A DNA stretch of 64,000 nucleotides from Bradyrhizobium betae (GTDB lineage Bacteria > Pseudomonadota > Alphaproteobacteria > Rhizobiales > Xanthobacteraceae), in the NCBI RefSeq assembly GCF_004123905.1, contig NZ_MZXW01000016.1, positions 868,001 to 932,000 of the forward strand, written 5' to 3'. How positions within the stretch are numbered: the first letter of the stretch is position 1; each line of letters starts with the position of its first letter. A program made the translations under genes and the position numbers. The notes beneath the pieces are model-generated. The model did not search any database and had not been told where the DNA came from. It saw only the letters and a list, made by a program, of their open reading frames with translations. Shown piece after piece: positions 1-8,373 of this stretch.

Positions 1-911
1 AAGATCAGGACCATGATCGAGCAGGTCACGAAGACGCCGAGCAGCAGATTGTAGTCGCGCTGCAGAAGCGCGTCGTACATCAGGCGCCCGATGCCGGGCC
101 AGGCGAACACGGTCTCGGTGATGACGGCGCCGCCGATCAGCGTGCCGGCATGCACGCCGGCGAGCGTCACCACGGGAAGCAGCGCGTTGCGCAACACGTG
201 GCGGCGCTGGATCACGGCGTCGGAGAGACCCTTGGCGCGCGCGGTCTTGACGAAGTCGAGCCGCTTCACCTCCAGCATCGAGGCGCGCGTCATGCGGGTG
301 TAGGTCGCCATGAAGAACAGGCCGAGCGTCATTGCCGGCATGATCAGGTGCTTTGCGACGTCGACCGCGTGGGCAAATCCGGTGAGATTGGCGCCGACCG
401 TCTCGTAGCCGAAGCTCGGCAGCCAATCCATGGTGACCGAGAACAGCAGGATGCCCATCAGTGCCACCCAGAAGATCGGCATGGCGTAGAAGATCAGCGC
501 GAACACGGTGATGGCGGTGTCGAGGAAGGTTCCGGCAAAGCGCGCGGCGAAGGTGCCGAAGAGAACGCCGAGCATCAGCGAGATCGCGAACGCCGTCAGC
601 GTCAGCAGCAATGTCGCCGGTAGTCGCTCGCCGATCAGCTTTGCGACCGGCGCCTGCTGGCGGAAGGAGAAGCCGAGGTCGAGGGCGACGACGCCCTTGA
701 CGTAGATGAAGAGCTGCTCGGGCAGCGGCTTGTCGAGGCCGAACTTTTCCCGGAGCTGCTTGACGAAGACCTGGTCACTGGCCCCGGCTTCGCCCGCCAT
801 CACGACCGCGGGATCGCCGGGCGCAAGCCGGATCAGGAAGAAATTGAGGACGACGATCGCGAGCAGGACGATCACGCCCTTCACGACACGCTGGGCAACG
901 AAGGAGAGCAT
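1..911 (-). CDS. Peptide/nickel-type ABC transporter permease (DppB family), 3' end cut by window edge
   Basis: Inner-membrane permease of a dipeptide/oligopeptide-type ABC importer. The ATG at 909-911 opens a reading frame that runs off the window start, so about 303 residues are visible; family members are 310-340, so only the last few are missing. The N-terminus has the family's first membrane helix followed by an RLAPGDP motif. Near the C-terminus the EAA coupling loop is seen as RAKGLSDAVIQRRHVLRNAL, followed by a further membrane segment. It lies downstream of the solute-binding protein gene on the same strand, separated by a repeat-containing 200-bp gap, so the two probably form one importer with further genes outside the window. 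The peptide specificity is a family inference. Confidence 0.9.
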   Translation of the reverse strand, partial: MLSFVAQRVVKGVIVLLAIVVLNFFLIRLAPGDPAVVMAGEAGASDQVFVKQLREKFGLDKPLPEQLFIYVKGVVALDLGFSFRQQAPVAKLIGERLPATLLLTLTAFAISLMLGVLFGTFAARFAGTFLDTAITVFALIFYAMPIFWVALMGILLFSVTMDWLPSFGYETVGANLTGFAHAVDVAKHLIMPAMTLGLFFMATYTRMTRASMLEVKRLDFVKTARAKGLSDAVIQRRHVLRNALLPVVTLAGVHAGTLIGGAVITETVFAWPGIGRLMYDALLQRDYNLLLGVFVTCSIMVLI

Positions 912-966
912 CTTATTAGAGGTTCATATAGGTTGACGCGACCTTTGGCCATTGGGGCGGTGCACT

Positions 967-1106
967 CCCTCGCCCCGCTCTTGCGGGGAGAGGGTTGGGG
1001 TGAGGGGCCTCTCTCCACGCACGAGAATGCCGATGGACCGGTACCCCCTCACCCGAATATGCGCTGCGCGCACATTCGACCTCTCCCCGCAAGCGGGGAG
1101 AGGTAA
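967..1106. repeat. Palindromic intergenic repeat, GC-rich family A (copy 1)
   Basis: Imperfect long inverted repeat whose ends are built from CTCTCCCCGC / GCGGGGAGAG arms. It sits just after the stop of the solute-binding protein gene. Related copies occur at about 8223, 51017 and 59094, each directly after a gene end. It could fold in the transcript and separate binding-protein from permease expression. Confidence 0.75.
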
Positions 1107-1111
1107 GAAAC

Positions 1112-2662
1112 TCACTTGTCGAGCCATGCGTCCTTGAAGCCGTCATTGACCCCGATCCCCGTGGTGATCAGGTTCTTGACCTTGCAGCGCATGATGGTCG
1201 GGAATTGCAGCTCGAGCATCCAGGCCACCGGCACGTCCTCGACCAGGATTTTTTGCGCCTTCTCGTAGATTTCCTTGCGCTTCGAATCCGGCGTGGCGAC
1301 CGCGCCGTCGGCAAAGAGCTTGTCGATCTCCGGGTTCGAGTAGCCCTCGACGTTGTTGAACACCTGACCCTTGGCGATCGCGCTGGAGACGTAGTTGCGC
1401 CCCACACCCAGGGCCGGGTCGCCGTACTGATAGAGATAGGTGAAGGCGATGTCGTAGTCCCAGTCGCCGATCTTCTGGTTGCCGCCGGCAACGTCGGTGG
1501 CGATGGTCTCGATGTTCATGCCGACGTCCTGGAGGTTCTGCTTCACGGCCTCACCCCAGCGCTGCCAGGTCTCGCCATAGGCTAGAGGCAGCAGGCGGAT
1601 CTTCTCGCCCTTGTAGCCGGCTTCCTTCAGCAGCGCCTTGGCCTTGGCCGGATCGTACGGATATTTCGGCACGTCTGACGTGTAGTACTTGATGGTCGAG
1701 GCGGACGGGCCGGTCGCGACCTTGCCGAGCCCGTTCCAGATCACGTCCTTGGCGAAGTCGCGGTCGATCGCATACATGATGGCCTGCCGAACCCGCTTGT
1801 CGGCGAGCGGGCCCTGGCGGTTGTTCAGCCACAGCCAGGCCAGCGGCGAGAAGAACTCCCAGCCGGCGCCGGTGACACAGGTGTCCTTCAGCTTGGACAG
1901 GCGCGGCACGTCAAAATTCTCGACCGAGCCGCCGGGCAGCACGTCGACCTTGCCGGTCTCATACGCCACCGAGCGGGCGGCGGCGTCGGGGATGATCTGC
2001 CAGTAGATCTCGTCGATATAGGGCTTGCCCTTCTCGTAGTAGTTCGGGTTCTTGACCAGCCGGATGAATGAGCCCTTCTGCCACTCCTTGAACATGAAGG
2101 GGCCGGTGCCGATAGGCGCGTTGTTGTAAGCGTTGGTCTTCCAGTCGGTGCCTTCATAGAGATGCTTCGGCACCATCGGCATCGAGCCGACCTCGAAGAT
2201 GCCGAGGAACGGACCGAACGGCTGCTTCAGCGTGAACACCACGGTGTAGTCGTCGGGCGCCTCGACCTTGTCGACCTGCGCGAGGTTGTTACGTGCACGC
2301 GCGTGGGTCTGCTTCAGCATCTCGATCGAGAACAGCACGTCCGCGGAGGTGAAGGGCTTGCCGTCATGCCAGGTGACGCCCTTCCGGAGCTTGAAAGTGT
2401 AGGTCTTGGCGTCCTCGCTGGCGCTCCAGCTCTCGGCGAGCTCCGGAAGCGGCTCGAGCTTGGGGCTGTAGCGCAGCAGGCCCTCGAAGATGTTGCCCGA
2501 CACCATCTGGGTCGGACCATTCTGGATCTGCGCGAGCATCAGGCCGGGCGGCTCGGGCTGGATCACGGCGTTGATCACGCCCCCCATTTTCGGCTCTTGC
2601 GCCAGTGCCGAGGCCGTGAGGCCGCAAGCCAGGAGGAGACCAAGCAACACTCGTTTTGGCAT
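1112..2662 (-). CDS. ABC transporter substrate-binding protein, family 5 (peptide/opine type)
   Basis: Periplasmic solute-binding protein of 516 residues, the usual length of SBP family 5 (OppA/DppA-like). The N-terminal signal peptide (about residues 1-21) ends in ALAQ. Family features include YTFKLRKGVTWHDGKPF near residues 90-106 and the PIGTGPFMFKEW segment that shapes the ligand cleft. It binds an extracytoplasmic peptide-like or opine-like ligand and delivers it to the DppB-type permease encoded downstream. It is transcribed divergently from a TetR gene (start 2878), which may regulate it. The precise ligand cannot be read from sequence. Confidence 0.92.
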   Translation of the reverse strand: MPKRVLLGLLLACGLTASALAQEPKMGGVINAVIQPEPPGLMLAQIQNGPTQMVSGNIFEGLLRYSPKLEPLPELAESWSASEDAKTYTFKLRKGVTWHDGKPFTSADVLFSIEMLKQTHARARNNLAQVDKVEAPDDYTVVFTLKQPFGPFLGIFEVGSMPMVPKHLYEGTDWKTNAYNNAPIGTGPFMFKEWQKGSFIRLVKNPNYYEKGKPYIDEIYWQIIPDAAARSVAYETGKVDVLPGGSVENFDVPRLSKLKDTCVTGAGWEFFSPLAWLWLNNRQGPLADKRVRQAIMYAIDRDFAKDVIWNGLGKVATGPSASTIKYYTSDVPKYPYDPAKAKALLKEAGYKGEKIRLLPLAYGETWQRWGEAVKQNLQDVGMNIETIATDVAGGNQKIGDWDYDIAFTYLYQYGDPALGVGRNYVSSAIAKGQVFNNVEGYSNPEIDKLFADGAVATPDSKRKEIYEKAQKILVEDVPVAWMLELQFPTIMRCKVKNLITTGIGVNDGFKDAWLDK

Positions 2663-2877
2663 GTCGTATCTTTCTCAAGCGAGACCAGCCGAAAACGCTT
2701 CGCACGTCATGGCGCGCAAAGCTACGGCCGGCCCATCCCAGTCCCCATCCGATATCGAGGCTCACACAGTCCCATTCGGCGCCGCAAGATGAAAGTCTCG
2801 ACAGTGTTCGCACAAAAAATGTACAGCGCGTCCTGTTTTCACTTGATTCATTGACCTGTCACGGAGACAAGTCCGCC

Positions 2878-3531
2878 ATGGACAATGCCAGCCGCTCCGA
2901 ACGGTCCCGCAACGCTGCGCTGGAAGCAGCCATTGCGATCATCGCGCGCGACGGGCCCGGCCGTCTGACACTCGATGCGATCGCGCGCGAGAGCGGGCTG
3001 AGCAAGGGTGGCGTGATGCACCAGTTCCGCACCAAAGAAGCGGTGCTGAAGGCGCTGCTGGAGCGGCAGATGGATCATTTCGAGGAATTCTCGACCCGCT
3101 ATATGGCGAAGGTCAGTGAGACCTCGGCCCATCCCAACCTGGCGACGCAGCTTGCCACCGTCCAGGAAGCGGCGACGTCGCCGAATTCCGCCGCGCTGGC
3201 GCTTGTTGCGGCCATGGTCGAGAATCCCGGCCTGATGGTGCTGCCGCGCGAGCGCGAGATGAAGCGGGTGGAGGCGATCAAGGCGGAAGCCGACGATCCC
3301 GAACTCGCGCTATTGCGCTGGGCAGCGGCGCGGGGACTGTTGTTGAGCTCGCTGTTCGGCATGTCGCCGCTGAGCAAGGACGAGCACCAGCGGCTGTTCG
3401 CGCGCCTGCTCGATGACGATCAGTGGCGGCCGCTCGAAAAGCCGGCCAAGTCACTCACGACCAAGGCCCGCACCGCCAAATCCGGCGCCGCACCGGCGGC
3501 AAAGGCCGCCACCCCGCGCAAGCGCGCCTGA
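2878..3531 (+). CDS. TetR/AcrR family transcriptional regulator
   Basis: DNA-binding repressor of 217 residues. The N-terminal HTH is clear: LTLDAIARESGLSKGGVMHQ followed by the FRTKEAVLKALL helix, as in TetR proteins. The ligand-binding C-terminal half is not recognisable by eye. The tail (about residues 185-217) is rich in Ala, Lys and Thr and ends in PRKRA, a basic low-complexity extension not typical of TetR. I chose ATG 2878 because GGAGA lies about 10 nt upstream and the HTH follows at the normal distance; a longer in-frame reading from 2656 has no family support. It is divergent from the peptide transporter, its likeliest target. A TetR-like palindrome lies downstream at 3616-3633. Confidence 0.9.
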   Translation: MDNASRSERSRNAALEAAIAIIARDGPGRLTLDAIARESGLSKGGVMHQFRTKEAVLKALLERQMDHFEEFSTRYMAKVSETSAHPNLATQLATVQEAATSPNSAALALVAAMVENPGLMVLPREREMKRVEAIKAEADDPELALLRWAAARGLLLSSLFGMSPLSKDEHQRLFARLLDDDQWRPLEKPAKSLTTKARTAKSGAAPAAKAATPRKRA

Positions 3532-3615
3532 TTCATCGTTAACGAATTCCTGCCTGTCACTGCCCAAAGCCGCGCCTGCGGCCAAATGTGTCAGGGCCTC
3601 AATCTGGCTATTTAC

Positions 3616-3633
3616 AAACCAACTAGTCGGTTT
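3616..3633. promoter_or_regulatory. Probable TetR-type operator palindrome
   Basis: 18-bp near-perfect palindrome, AAACCAACT-AGTCGGTTT, with one mismatch between arms. It resembles the ACC-G-AC/GT-C-GGT operators common for TetR-family repressors. It is followed at once by TTTATAAAT, a plausible -10 region. It lies between the TetR gene and the DUF3313 lipoprotein gene. Function is inferred. Confidence 0.5.
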
Positions 3634-3800
3634 TATAAATGGAGGCACTGAGACGGCCCGAGGCTTCTGATATGGCCCCGGACGACGCCCCGGGCCGGCG
3701 ATGGTGCGCGCCGCAGCCGCGTCTGGTCCCTGCACGCGGCTGCGGTCCCACCGCATCTTTAAAGGCTGGCCTCTCCCGAAAGCCACAAGAGGAGTCTGGA

Positions 3801-4463
3801 ATGGATCGCTCGATCGCGCTGCGCGGTCTGGGAACGCTGGTGCTATGTGCGGCCATCGCCGGCTGTGCCTCGGTCGCGCCCGTGCTCTATTCGGAGATGG
3901 CCTCCTCGGCCTACATGGCCCCGGACAAGTCGGACGCCTCCGGCCGCGTGCCCTACCGTTACTCCACGCAAGTCGACTGGCGCGCGTATAACAAAGTGAT
4001 CCTCGATCCCGTCGTGGTCTATCGCGGGAGGGATCACCAGTTCGCCGACTTGTCCGACAAGGACAAGGCGACGCTCGCCGCCTACATGCAGAACTGCTTC
4101 GCCGACCGGCTGCGTGGCCGCTTCGCGCTGGTGCGCGAGCGCGGGCCGAACACGCTGCGGATCCGACTGACGCTCACCGGCGCCGTCACCAATACGCCGG
4201 TGCTCGGTACGCTCTCGCGCTTCGACATGGCCGGCGCGGTTTACAACGGCGTGCAGGCCGCGCGCGACGGCGAGGGGACGTTGACCGGCTCGGTCGTCTA
4301 CGGCGTCGAGATCTTCGACGCCACGACTGCACGCCTCCTCGCGGCCTACGTCACCAAGCAATACCCTGGCGCCTACGACATCAAGGCGACCGCCGGCGCG
4401 CTCGCGGCCTCCACGGCCGGCCTCGACAAGGGCGCCGACGCGCTGATGGCGCAATTGAACTGA
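3801..4463 (+). CDS. DUF3313-type outer-membrane lipoprotein
   Basis: 220-residue predicted lipoprotein. The signal sequence ends in a lipobox, IAGC, with the lipidated Cys at residue 22. The body resembles DUF3313 proteins (VDWRAYNKVILDPVVVY near the start of the mature part, then a long alternating beta region). ATG 3801 is preceded by AAGAGGAG at an 8-nt spacing, which decides against the upstream in-frame extension from 3639. Function is unknown for the family. It precedes a DUF2147 gene by 32 bp and the two are probably co-transcribed, perhaps from the operator-bearing promoter near 3616-3640. Confidence 0.82.
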   Translation: MDRSIALRGLGTLVLCAAIAGCASVAPVLYSEMASSAYMAPDKSDASGRVPYRYSTQVDWRAYNKVILDPVVVYRGRDHQFADLSDKDKATLAAYMQNCFADRLRGRFALVRERGPNTLRIRLTLTGAVTNTPVLGTLSRFDMAGAVYNGVQAARDGEGTLTGSVVYGVEIFDATTARLLAAYVTKQYPGAYDIKATAGALAASTAGLDKGADALMAQLN

Positions 4464-4495
4464 CGCCGCAACCCATCCAACCAAAGGTGCCGCTG

Positions 4496-5065
4496 ATGAA
4501 CACTCTGCTTCGCTTCGTGCTGCGCGTCGCGATCACCGTCGTGATGATGGTTTTGGGCGGCCGCGCCGGTGCTATCGCGCCGACCGATCCGAGCGGCACA
4601 TGGCTGGTCGAGGACGGCCGCGCGCGCATCCGGCTCGAGCGTTGCGGTCCGTCGCGCGGCCGCATCTGCGGTTTCATCGTCTGGATGAAGGAGCCGACCG
4701 ACAAGCGCGGCCAGCCCTATCGCGACAAGGAAAACCCTGACGCCGACAAGCGTGCTCGCACGTTGCTCGGCCACCAGCTGATCATGGGCTTGCAGGCAAC
4801 GCCCGAGGGACGGTTTGCCGGCGACATCTACAATGCCGAGGATGGCAAGTTCTACTCGGTCTCGATCTGGCGCGACTCCGCCGACCGCCTCAAGCTCAAG
4901 GGCTGCCTGATCAAATTCCTGTGCCAGACCCAGACCTGGCAGCAGACCCTTGACGTGCAGCCCGGCCAGCTCGTCGGCCTCACCGGCGATCTCAACGGCC
5001 CCCGCGCCGACAAGGAATGGGCGGCCGTGCCGGCGCCGAAGCCGATCCAGGCCAAAGCGAAGTAG
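4496..5065 (+). CDS. DUF2147 domain secreted protein
   Basis: 189-residue exported protein. An N-terminal hydrophobic signal segment (residues 1-27) is followed by a DUF2147 domain starting at GTWLVEDGRARIRLERC, with the family's CG-x-I-V-W and GLQATPEGRFAGDIYNAEDGK-type segments and the KGCLIKFLCQTQTW end. DUF2147 proteins are small periplasmic beta proteins of unknown role. ATG 4496 has AAAGG about 8 nt upstream; a GTG at 4487 is an alternative. The Ala/Lys/Pro tail is low complexity. Confidence 0.82.
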   Translation: MNTLLRFVLRVAITVVMMVLGGRAGAIAPTDPSGTWLVEDGRARIRLERCGPSRGRICGFIVWMKEPTDKRGQPYRDKENPDADKRARTLLGHQLIMGLQATPEGRFAGDIYNAEDGKFYSVSIWRDSADRLKLKGCLIKFLCQTQTWQQTLDVQPGQLVGLTGDLNGPRADKEWAAVPAPKPIQAKAK

Positions 5066-5118
5066 CGGGTATTCTCACGACGTGGAAGCCGTTGCGCGCT
5101 GGTGGCAGAAGGAACGCC

Positions 5119-6669
5119 TCACTCCAACCCGGCCCGGCGGAATCCCTCCAGATAGTGCTCGCGATCGGCGTCACTGGCCCATGGCAGTTGCGTCGCGATC
5201 CAATGCAGCGAGATGTTGGGCTGGGTGCGGCGGAGCTCGCCCAGCGCCATCTCGGAAAGCGGGCCGTCGCCGGTCATGCCGGCGGACACCGCGAGCACGC
5301 GATAGGCGCCGGTGAGGTCGCCGCGGTGGCGGATCGCCTCGCGCGCCAGCGTGATCGCCTCGTCATAGTGCCGCTCGGTGAAGCGCGCATAGCCGGCGAT
5401 GCCATAATAGATCGCCAGCGACGGATCGCGCGGCGAGAGCCGGATCGCCCTCTGTGCCGCATCGAACGATTCCCGTGAGCGTCCGGCGTAGGACAGCGCG
5501 AGCGCGTAATAGCCCTGCGCCAGCGAGAAGTTCGGATTGAGCGCGAGCGCCTGCTCGAACTCGGACAGCGCGTCGGACAGCCTGCGCGTCGAGAAGAAGA
5601 CGCTGCCGAGGGCTGCGTGCGCCCAGGCATCCTCGTGGTCGTGGCGCACCGCGGCGAGCGCTGCGGCCTCCGCGATCGGCGCCGTCGTGGCAAGCTCCGC
5701 CCAGCCGAGATGCACGCCGAACATGTGGCTCGCCGCGAGCACCGACAGTGCCTGGCCGTAATTCGAATCGATGGCGATGGCGCGTTCGAGCAAGGCCTGC
5801 GCGGCCTCGTGATCCTGCCGCGTCACCCGCCAGTAATGCGACAGCGCGCGCATCAAGAGGTCCCAGGCATCCAGGCTCGCCGGCGGCTTGCGGTCGGCGC
5901 GAAAATTCTCCGCGGCATGGATCTGCGGCTCGATCGCAGCGACGATCGCGTTGGTGATGTCGTCCTGCACGGCGAAGACGTCGATCAGTTCGCGGTCGTA
6001 GCGCTCGGCCCAGAGATGGCTGCCGGTGGTCGCGTCGTTGAGCTGCGCGGTGATGCGCACGCGATTGTCCGCCTTGCGCACGCTGCCTTCGACGATGTAG
6101 CGGACGCCGAGTTCCTCGGCGATCTGCCTGATGTGGACCGCGCGTCCCTTGTAGGTGAAGGACGAGTTGCGGGCGATCACCATGAACCAGCGCTGCTTCG
6201 ACAGCGCTGTGAGGATGTCCTCGCTGATCCCGTCGCCGAAATATTCCTGCGCAGGATCGCCGCTCATGTTCTCGAAGGCGAGCACGGCGATCGCCGGGCG
6301 GTCCGTCACCGCGCGCGCCAAGGCAGGGCCGGGTTCCGCCGGCGGAAGTGGCGTTGCCACATCTTCCCGGACGTCGCCGACGAAACGAAAGCCCTTGCGC
6401 GGGATGGTCTTGATCAGCCGCTGCGTCGCGCCGTCATCGCCGAGTGCTTTTCGTGCGGCGTTGATCCGGCTGTTCAGCGCGGAATCCGAGACGATGCGGT
6501 CGCTCCAGATCTGGCTGATCAGGTCATCCTTGCTGACCACACGGGCGCGCTGCGCGACGAGGTAGATCAACAGGTCGAACACCTGCGGCTGGAGCGGCAC
6601 GGCTGCGCCGCCGCAGGTCAGCTCCCGCAGGTCGCCGTCGAGCACGTTGTTTTCAAAGAGAAATCGCAC
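5119..6669 (-). CDS. Winged-helix regulator with TolB-like and TPR domains (paralogue 1)
   Basis: 516-residue cytoplasmic regulator. Residues 1-98 are an OmpR/PhoB/CadC-type winged helix (VFDLLIYLVAQRARVVSKDDLI, then SRINAARKALGDDG and IPRKGFRFVG). Residues about 124-250 are the TolB-like domain (FENMSGDPAQEYFGDGISED, then VRYIVEGSVRKADNRVRI). The rest is TPR helices. The architecture is common in rhizobia, where it is often annotated as a cyclase-like regulator, but no cyclase domain is present. It is divergent from mddA (start 6804), so mddA is a natural target. A protein of the same length and architecture is encoded at 8374-9924. No receiver domain is seen, so a partner kinase is not implied. 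Confidence 0.9.
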   Translation of the reverse strand: MRFLFENNVLDGDLRELTCGGAAVPLQPQVFDLLIYLVAQRARVVSKDDLISQIWSDRIVSDSALNSRINAARKALGDDGATQRLIKTIPRKGFRFVGDVREDVATPLPPAEPGPALARAVTDRPAIAVLAFENMSGDPAQEYFGDGISEDILTALSKQRWFMVIARNSSFTYKGRAVHIRQIAEELGVRYIVEGSVRKADNRVRITAQLNDATTGSHLWAERYDRELIDVFAVQDDITNAIVAAIEPQIHAAENFRADRKPPASLDAWDLLMRALSHYWRVTRQDHEAAQALLERAIAIDSNYGQALSVLAASHMFGVHLGWAELATTAPIAEAAALAAVRHDHEDAWAHAALGSVFFSTRRLSDALSEFEQALALNPNFSLAQGYYALALSYAGRSRESFDAAQRAIRLSPRDPSLAIYYGIAGYARFTERHYDEAITLAREAIRHRGDLTGAYRVLAVSAGMTGDGPLSEMALGELRRTQPNISLHWIATQLPWASDADREHYLEGFRRAGLE

Positions 6670-6803
6670 GTTTCTGTCGTCTCAAGCAAAAATCAAAGTC
6701 GTCTCAGGCGAAAATCAACCGTCCGCGAAAGTCAGGGGACGTCCGATGCGGCATGGTGCAGCGACGAATGAAGTGCCGGCGTTTTGGCACAACGGAGCTG
6801 TTT

Positions 6804-7592
6804 ATGACCCAAATTGATCATCAGGTTGATTCCATGGGCCCCGACGTTTCGGGCTCCAAGGTTTTCAAGTTCATCGCCTTTCTGTACGGAATTGCGGCAT
6901 ATCTCGTGTTTTTCGTCACCATTCTCTACGCCATCGGCTTCGTCATGGGGCTGGTGGTGCCGAAGACCATCGACACTGGAACCGACACGCCGACGGCCGA
7001 AGCCGTCATCATCAATCTGCTCCTGATGGCGCTGTTCGCCGTCCAGCACAGCGTGATGGCGCGGCAGCGCTTCAAGGCGTGGTGGACGCAATTCGTCCCC
7101 AAGCCGGTCGAGCGTTCGACCTACGTGTTGTTCGCGAGTCTGTCATTGTTGCTCCTGTTCTGGCAGTGGCGTCCGCTGCCGTCAGTCGTATGGGATGTCG
7201 GAAATCCGGATCTCGCCGTGACACTGGTCACGCTGTCGCTCGCAGGCTGGGTGCTGGTGTTCACCTCGACCTACATGATCAATCACTTCGAATTGTTCGG
7301 CCTGCATCAGGTGACCAACAATCTGGTCGGCAAGGAAGCTGCGCCGGTGCGCTTCAAGACGCCGCTGCTTTACAAGTTCGTTCGTCATCCCATCTATCTC
7401 GGCTTCATCATCGCGTTCTGGGCGGCGCCGGTCATGACGGCAGGACATCTGTTGTTCGCGGCCGTAACCACGCTCTACATCTTCGTCGGCATCGCGCTGG
7501 AGGAGCGCGACCTCGTCGATCTCTTCGGCGACGAATACCGGCAGTACAAACAACGGGTTTCGATGCTTATTCCCTGGCGCCGGTCAGTTTAG
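6804..7592 (+). CDS. mddA: Methanethiol S-methyltransferase (MddA), NnrU/ICMT-like membrane protein
   Basis: 262-residue integral membrane methyltransferase with about five to six membrane segments. The C-terminal part has the isoprenylcysteine-methyltransferase-like SAM motif RHPIYLGFIIAF and the closing LEERDLVDLFGDEYRQY segment. In MddA-type proteins SAM methylates methanethiol to dimethyl sulfide; a Bradyrhizobium homologue is known for this activity. Substrate assignment here rests on overall resemblance, and a related ICMT/NnrU function remains possible. ATG 6804 has GGAG 7 nt upstream, preferred over the in-frame 6753 start. Divergent from a TolB/TPR regulator. With the sulfhydrylase and sulfonate-binding protein near 61-63 kb it adds to sulfur metabolism in the window. 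Confidence 0.78.
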   Translation: MTQIDHQVDSMGPDVSGSKVFKFIAFLYGIAAYLVFFVTILYAIGFVMGLVVPKTIDTGTDTPTAEAVIINLLLMALFAVQHSVMARQRFKAWWTQFVPKPVERSTYVLFASLSLLLLFWQWRPLPSVVWDVGNPDLAVTLVTLSLAGWVLVFTSTYMINHFELFGLHQVTNNLVGKEAAPVRFKTPLLYKFVRHPIYLGFIIAFWAAPVMTAGHLLFAAVTTLYIFVGIALEERDLVDLFGDEYRQYKQRVSMLIPWRRSV

Positions 7593-7605
7593 TTCGTGCG
7601 TCTAG

Positions 7606-7639
7606 CCGCCGCGTCCGCCGAAAGGAGGACGCGCGGCGG
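7606..7639 (+). terminator. GC-rich hairpin after mddA
   Basis: CCGCCGCGTCC pairs with GGACGC-GC-GGCGG with a 2-nt bulge. It starts 14 nt after the mddA stop. No U-tract follows, so an intrinsic terminator is only possible; it may instead be an RNA-end stabiliser. Confidence 0.4.
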
Positions 7640-7792
7640 AACCGGGACGCGTAGTTGATCTTGCCGGACTCCAGCCATCGACGCTATCGGCGCGAGCGAA
7701 GCTCGTCGCGACCCCGCATCCGCGTTTGCCGAGTTATCGGCGAACACAGGAGCGGGGAGAGCAATTTAACCTTCATCAACGGAGACGACTAA

Positions 7793-8215
7793 ATGAAACA
7801 CGTCGGAAATTGCTTCTGTGGCGCGGTCACGATCGAGGTCACCGGCGAGCCGGCGGCGATGGGCTATTGCCACTGCCGCTCGTGCCGCTCGTGGTCTGGC
7901 GGACCGGTGAACGCCTTCAGCTTATGGAAGCCCGAAGCGGTGCGCATCATCGAAGGCGCCCAGAACGTCGAGACTTTTGTGAAGACGCCGCTCAGCCAGC
8001 GCAAATATTGCAAGAAGTGCGGCGGCCATCTCATGACCAGCCACCCGCCGCTCGATCTGATCGACGTCTTCACTGCCACGATTCCCACGCTCGCCTTCAC
8101 GCCCGGCGTCCACGTCAACTATTCCGAGACGGTGCTGCCGATGCGCGACGGCCTTCCCAAGCTGAAGGACTTTCCCGCCGAGTTCGGCGGCAGCGGCGAG
8201 ATGATGCAGGAGTGA
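7793..8215 (+). CDS. GFA family (glutathione-dependent formaldehyde-activating-like) zinc protein
   Basis: 140-residue GFA/CENP-V fold protein. The two zinc sites are visible: C7 and C9 (CFCG), C26, C28 and C31 (CHCRSC), and C73 and C76 (CKKCGG). True Gfa speeds formation of S-hydroxymethylglutathione, but most short members of the family have no proven substrate, so a specific activity should not be assumed. ATG 7793 follows an ACGGAGACG ribosome-binding site. It lies between the two TolB/TPR regulators and is followed by a family A repeat. Confidence 0.88.
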   Translation: MKHVGNCFCGAVTIEVTGEPAAMGYCHCRSCRSWSGGPVNAFSLWKPEAVRIIEGAQNVETFVKTPLSQRKYCKKCGGHLMTSHPPLDLIDVFTATIPTLAFTPGVHVNYSETVLPMRDGLPKLKDFPAEFGGSGEMMQE

Positions 8216-8222
8216 TTCTTCT

Positions 8223-8370
8223 TCGCCTCTCCCCGCTTGCGGGGAGAGGCCGGATTGCATCGAAGATGCAATCCGGGTGAGGGGGACTCACCACGAGTCT
8301 CACTGTCGCCGTCCTCGCGGAGACTCCCCCTCACCCCGACCCTCTCCCCGCAAGCGGGGCGAGGGAGAAG
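8223..8370. repeat. Palindromic intergenic repeat, GC-rich family A (copy 2)
   Basis: Outer arms CCTCTCCCCGC(TTGC)GCGGGGAGAGG, with an inner palindrome of the type GGATTGCATC/GATGCAATCC and a second CTCTCCCCGC arm at the far end. It fills the space between two convergent gene ends, and its far end runs to about the stop of the minus-strand regulator. Confidence 0.78.
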
Positions 8371-8373
8371 TCC

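Noticed and set aside
2845..2866. Possible Pho box upstream of the TetR gene (GATTCAT-N4-CTGTCAC)
   Set aside because: Only the second 7-mer matches; the first has four of seven, and there is no phosphate link.
3639..3800. N-terminal extension of the DUF3313 lipoprotein
   Set aside because: It would bury the lipobox signal peptide; a good ribosome site precedes ATG 3801.
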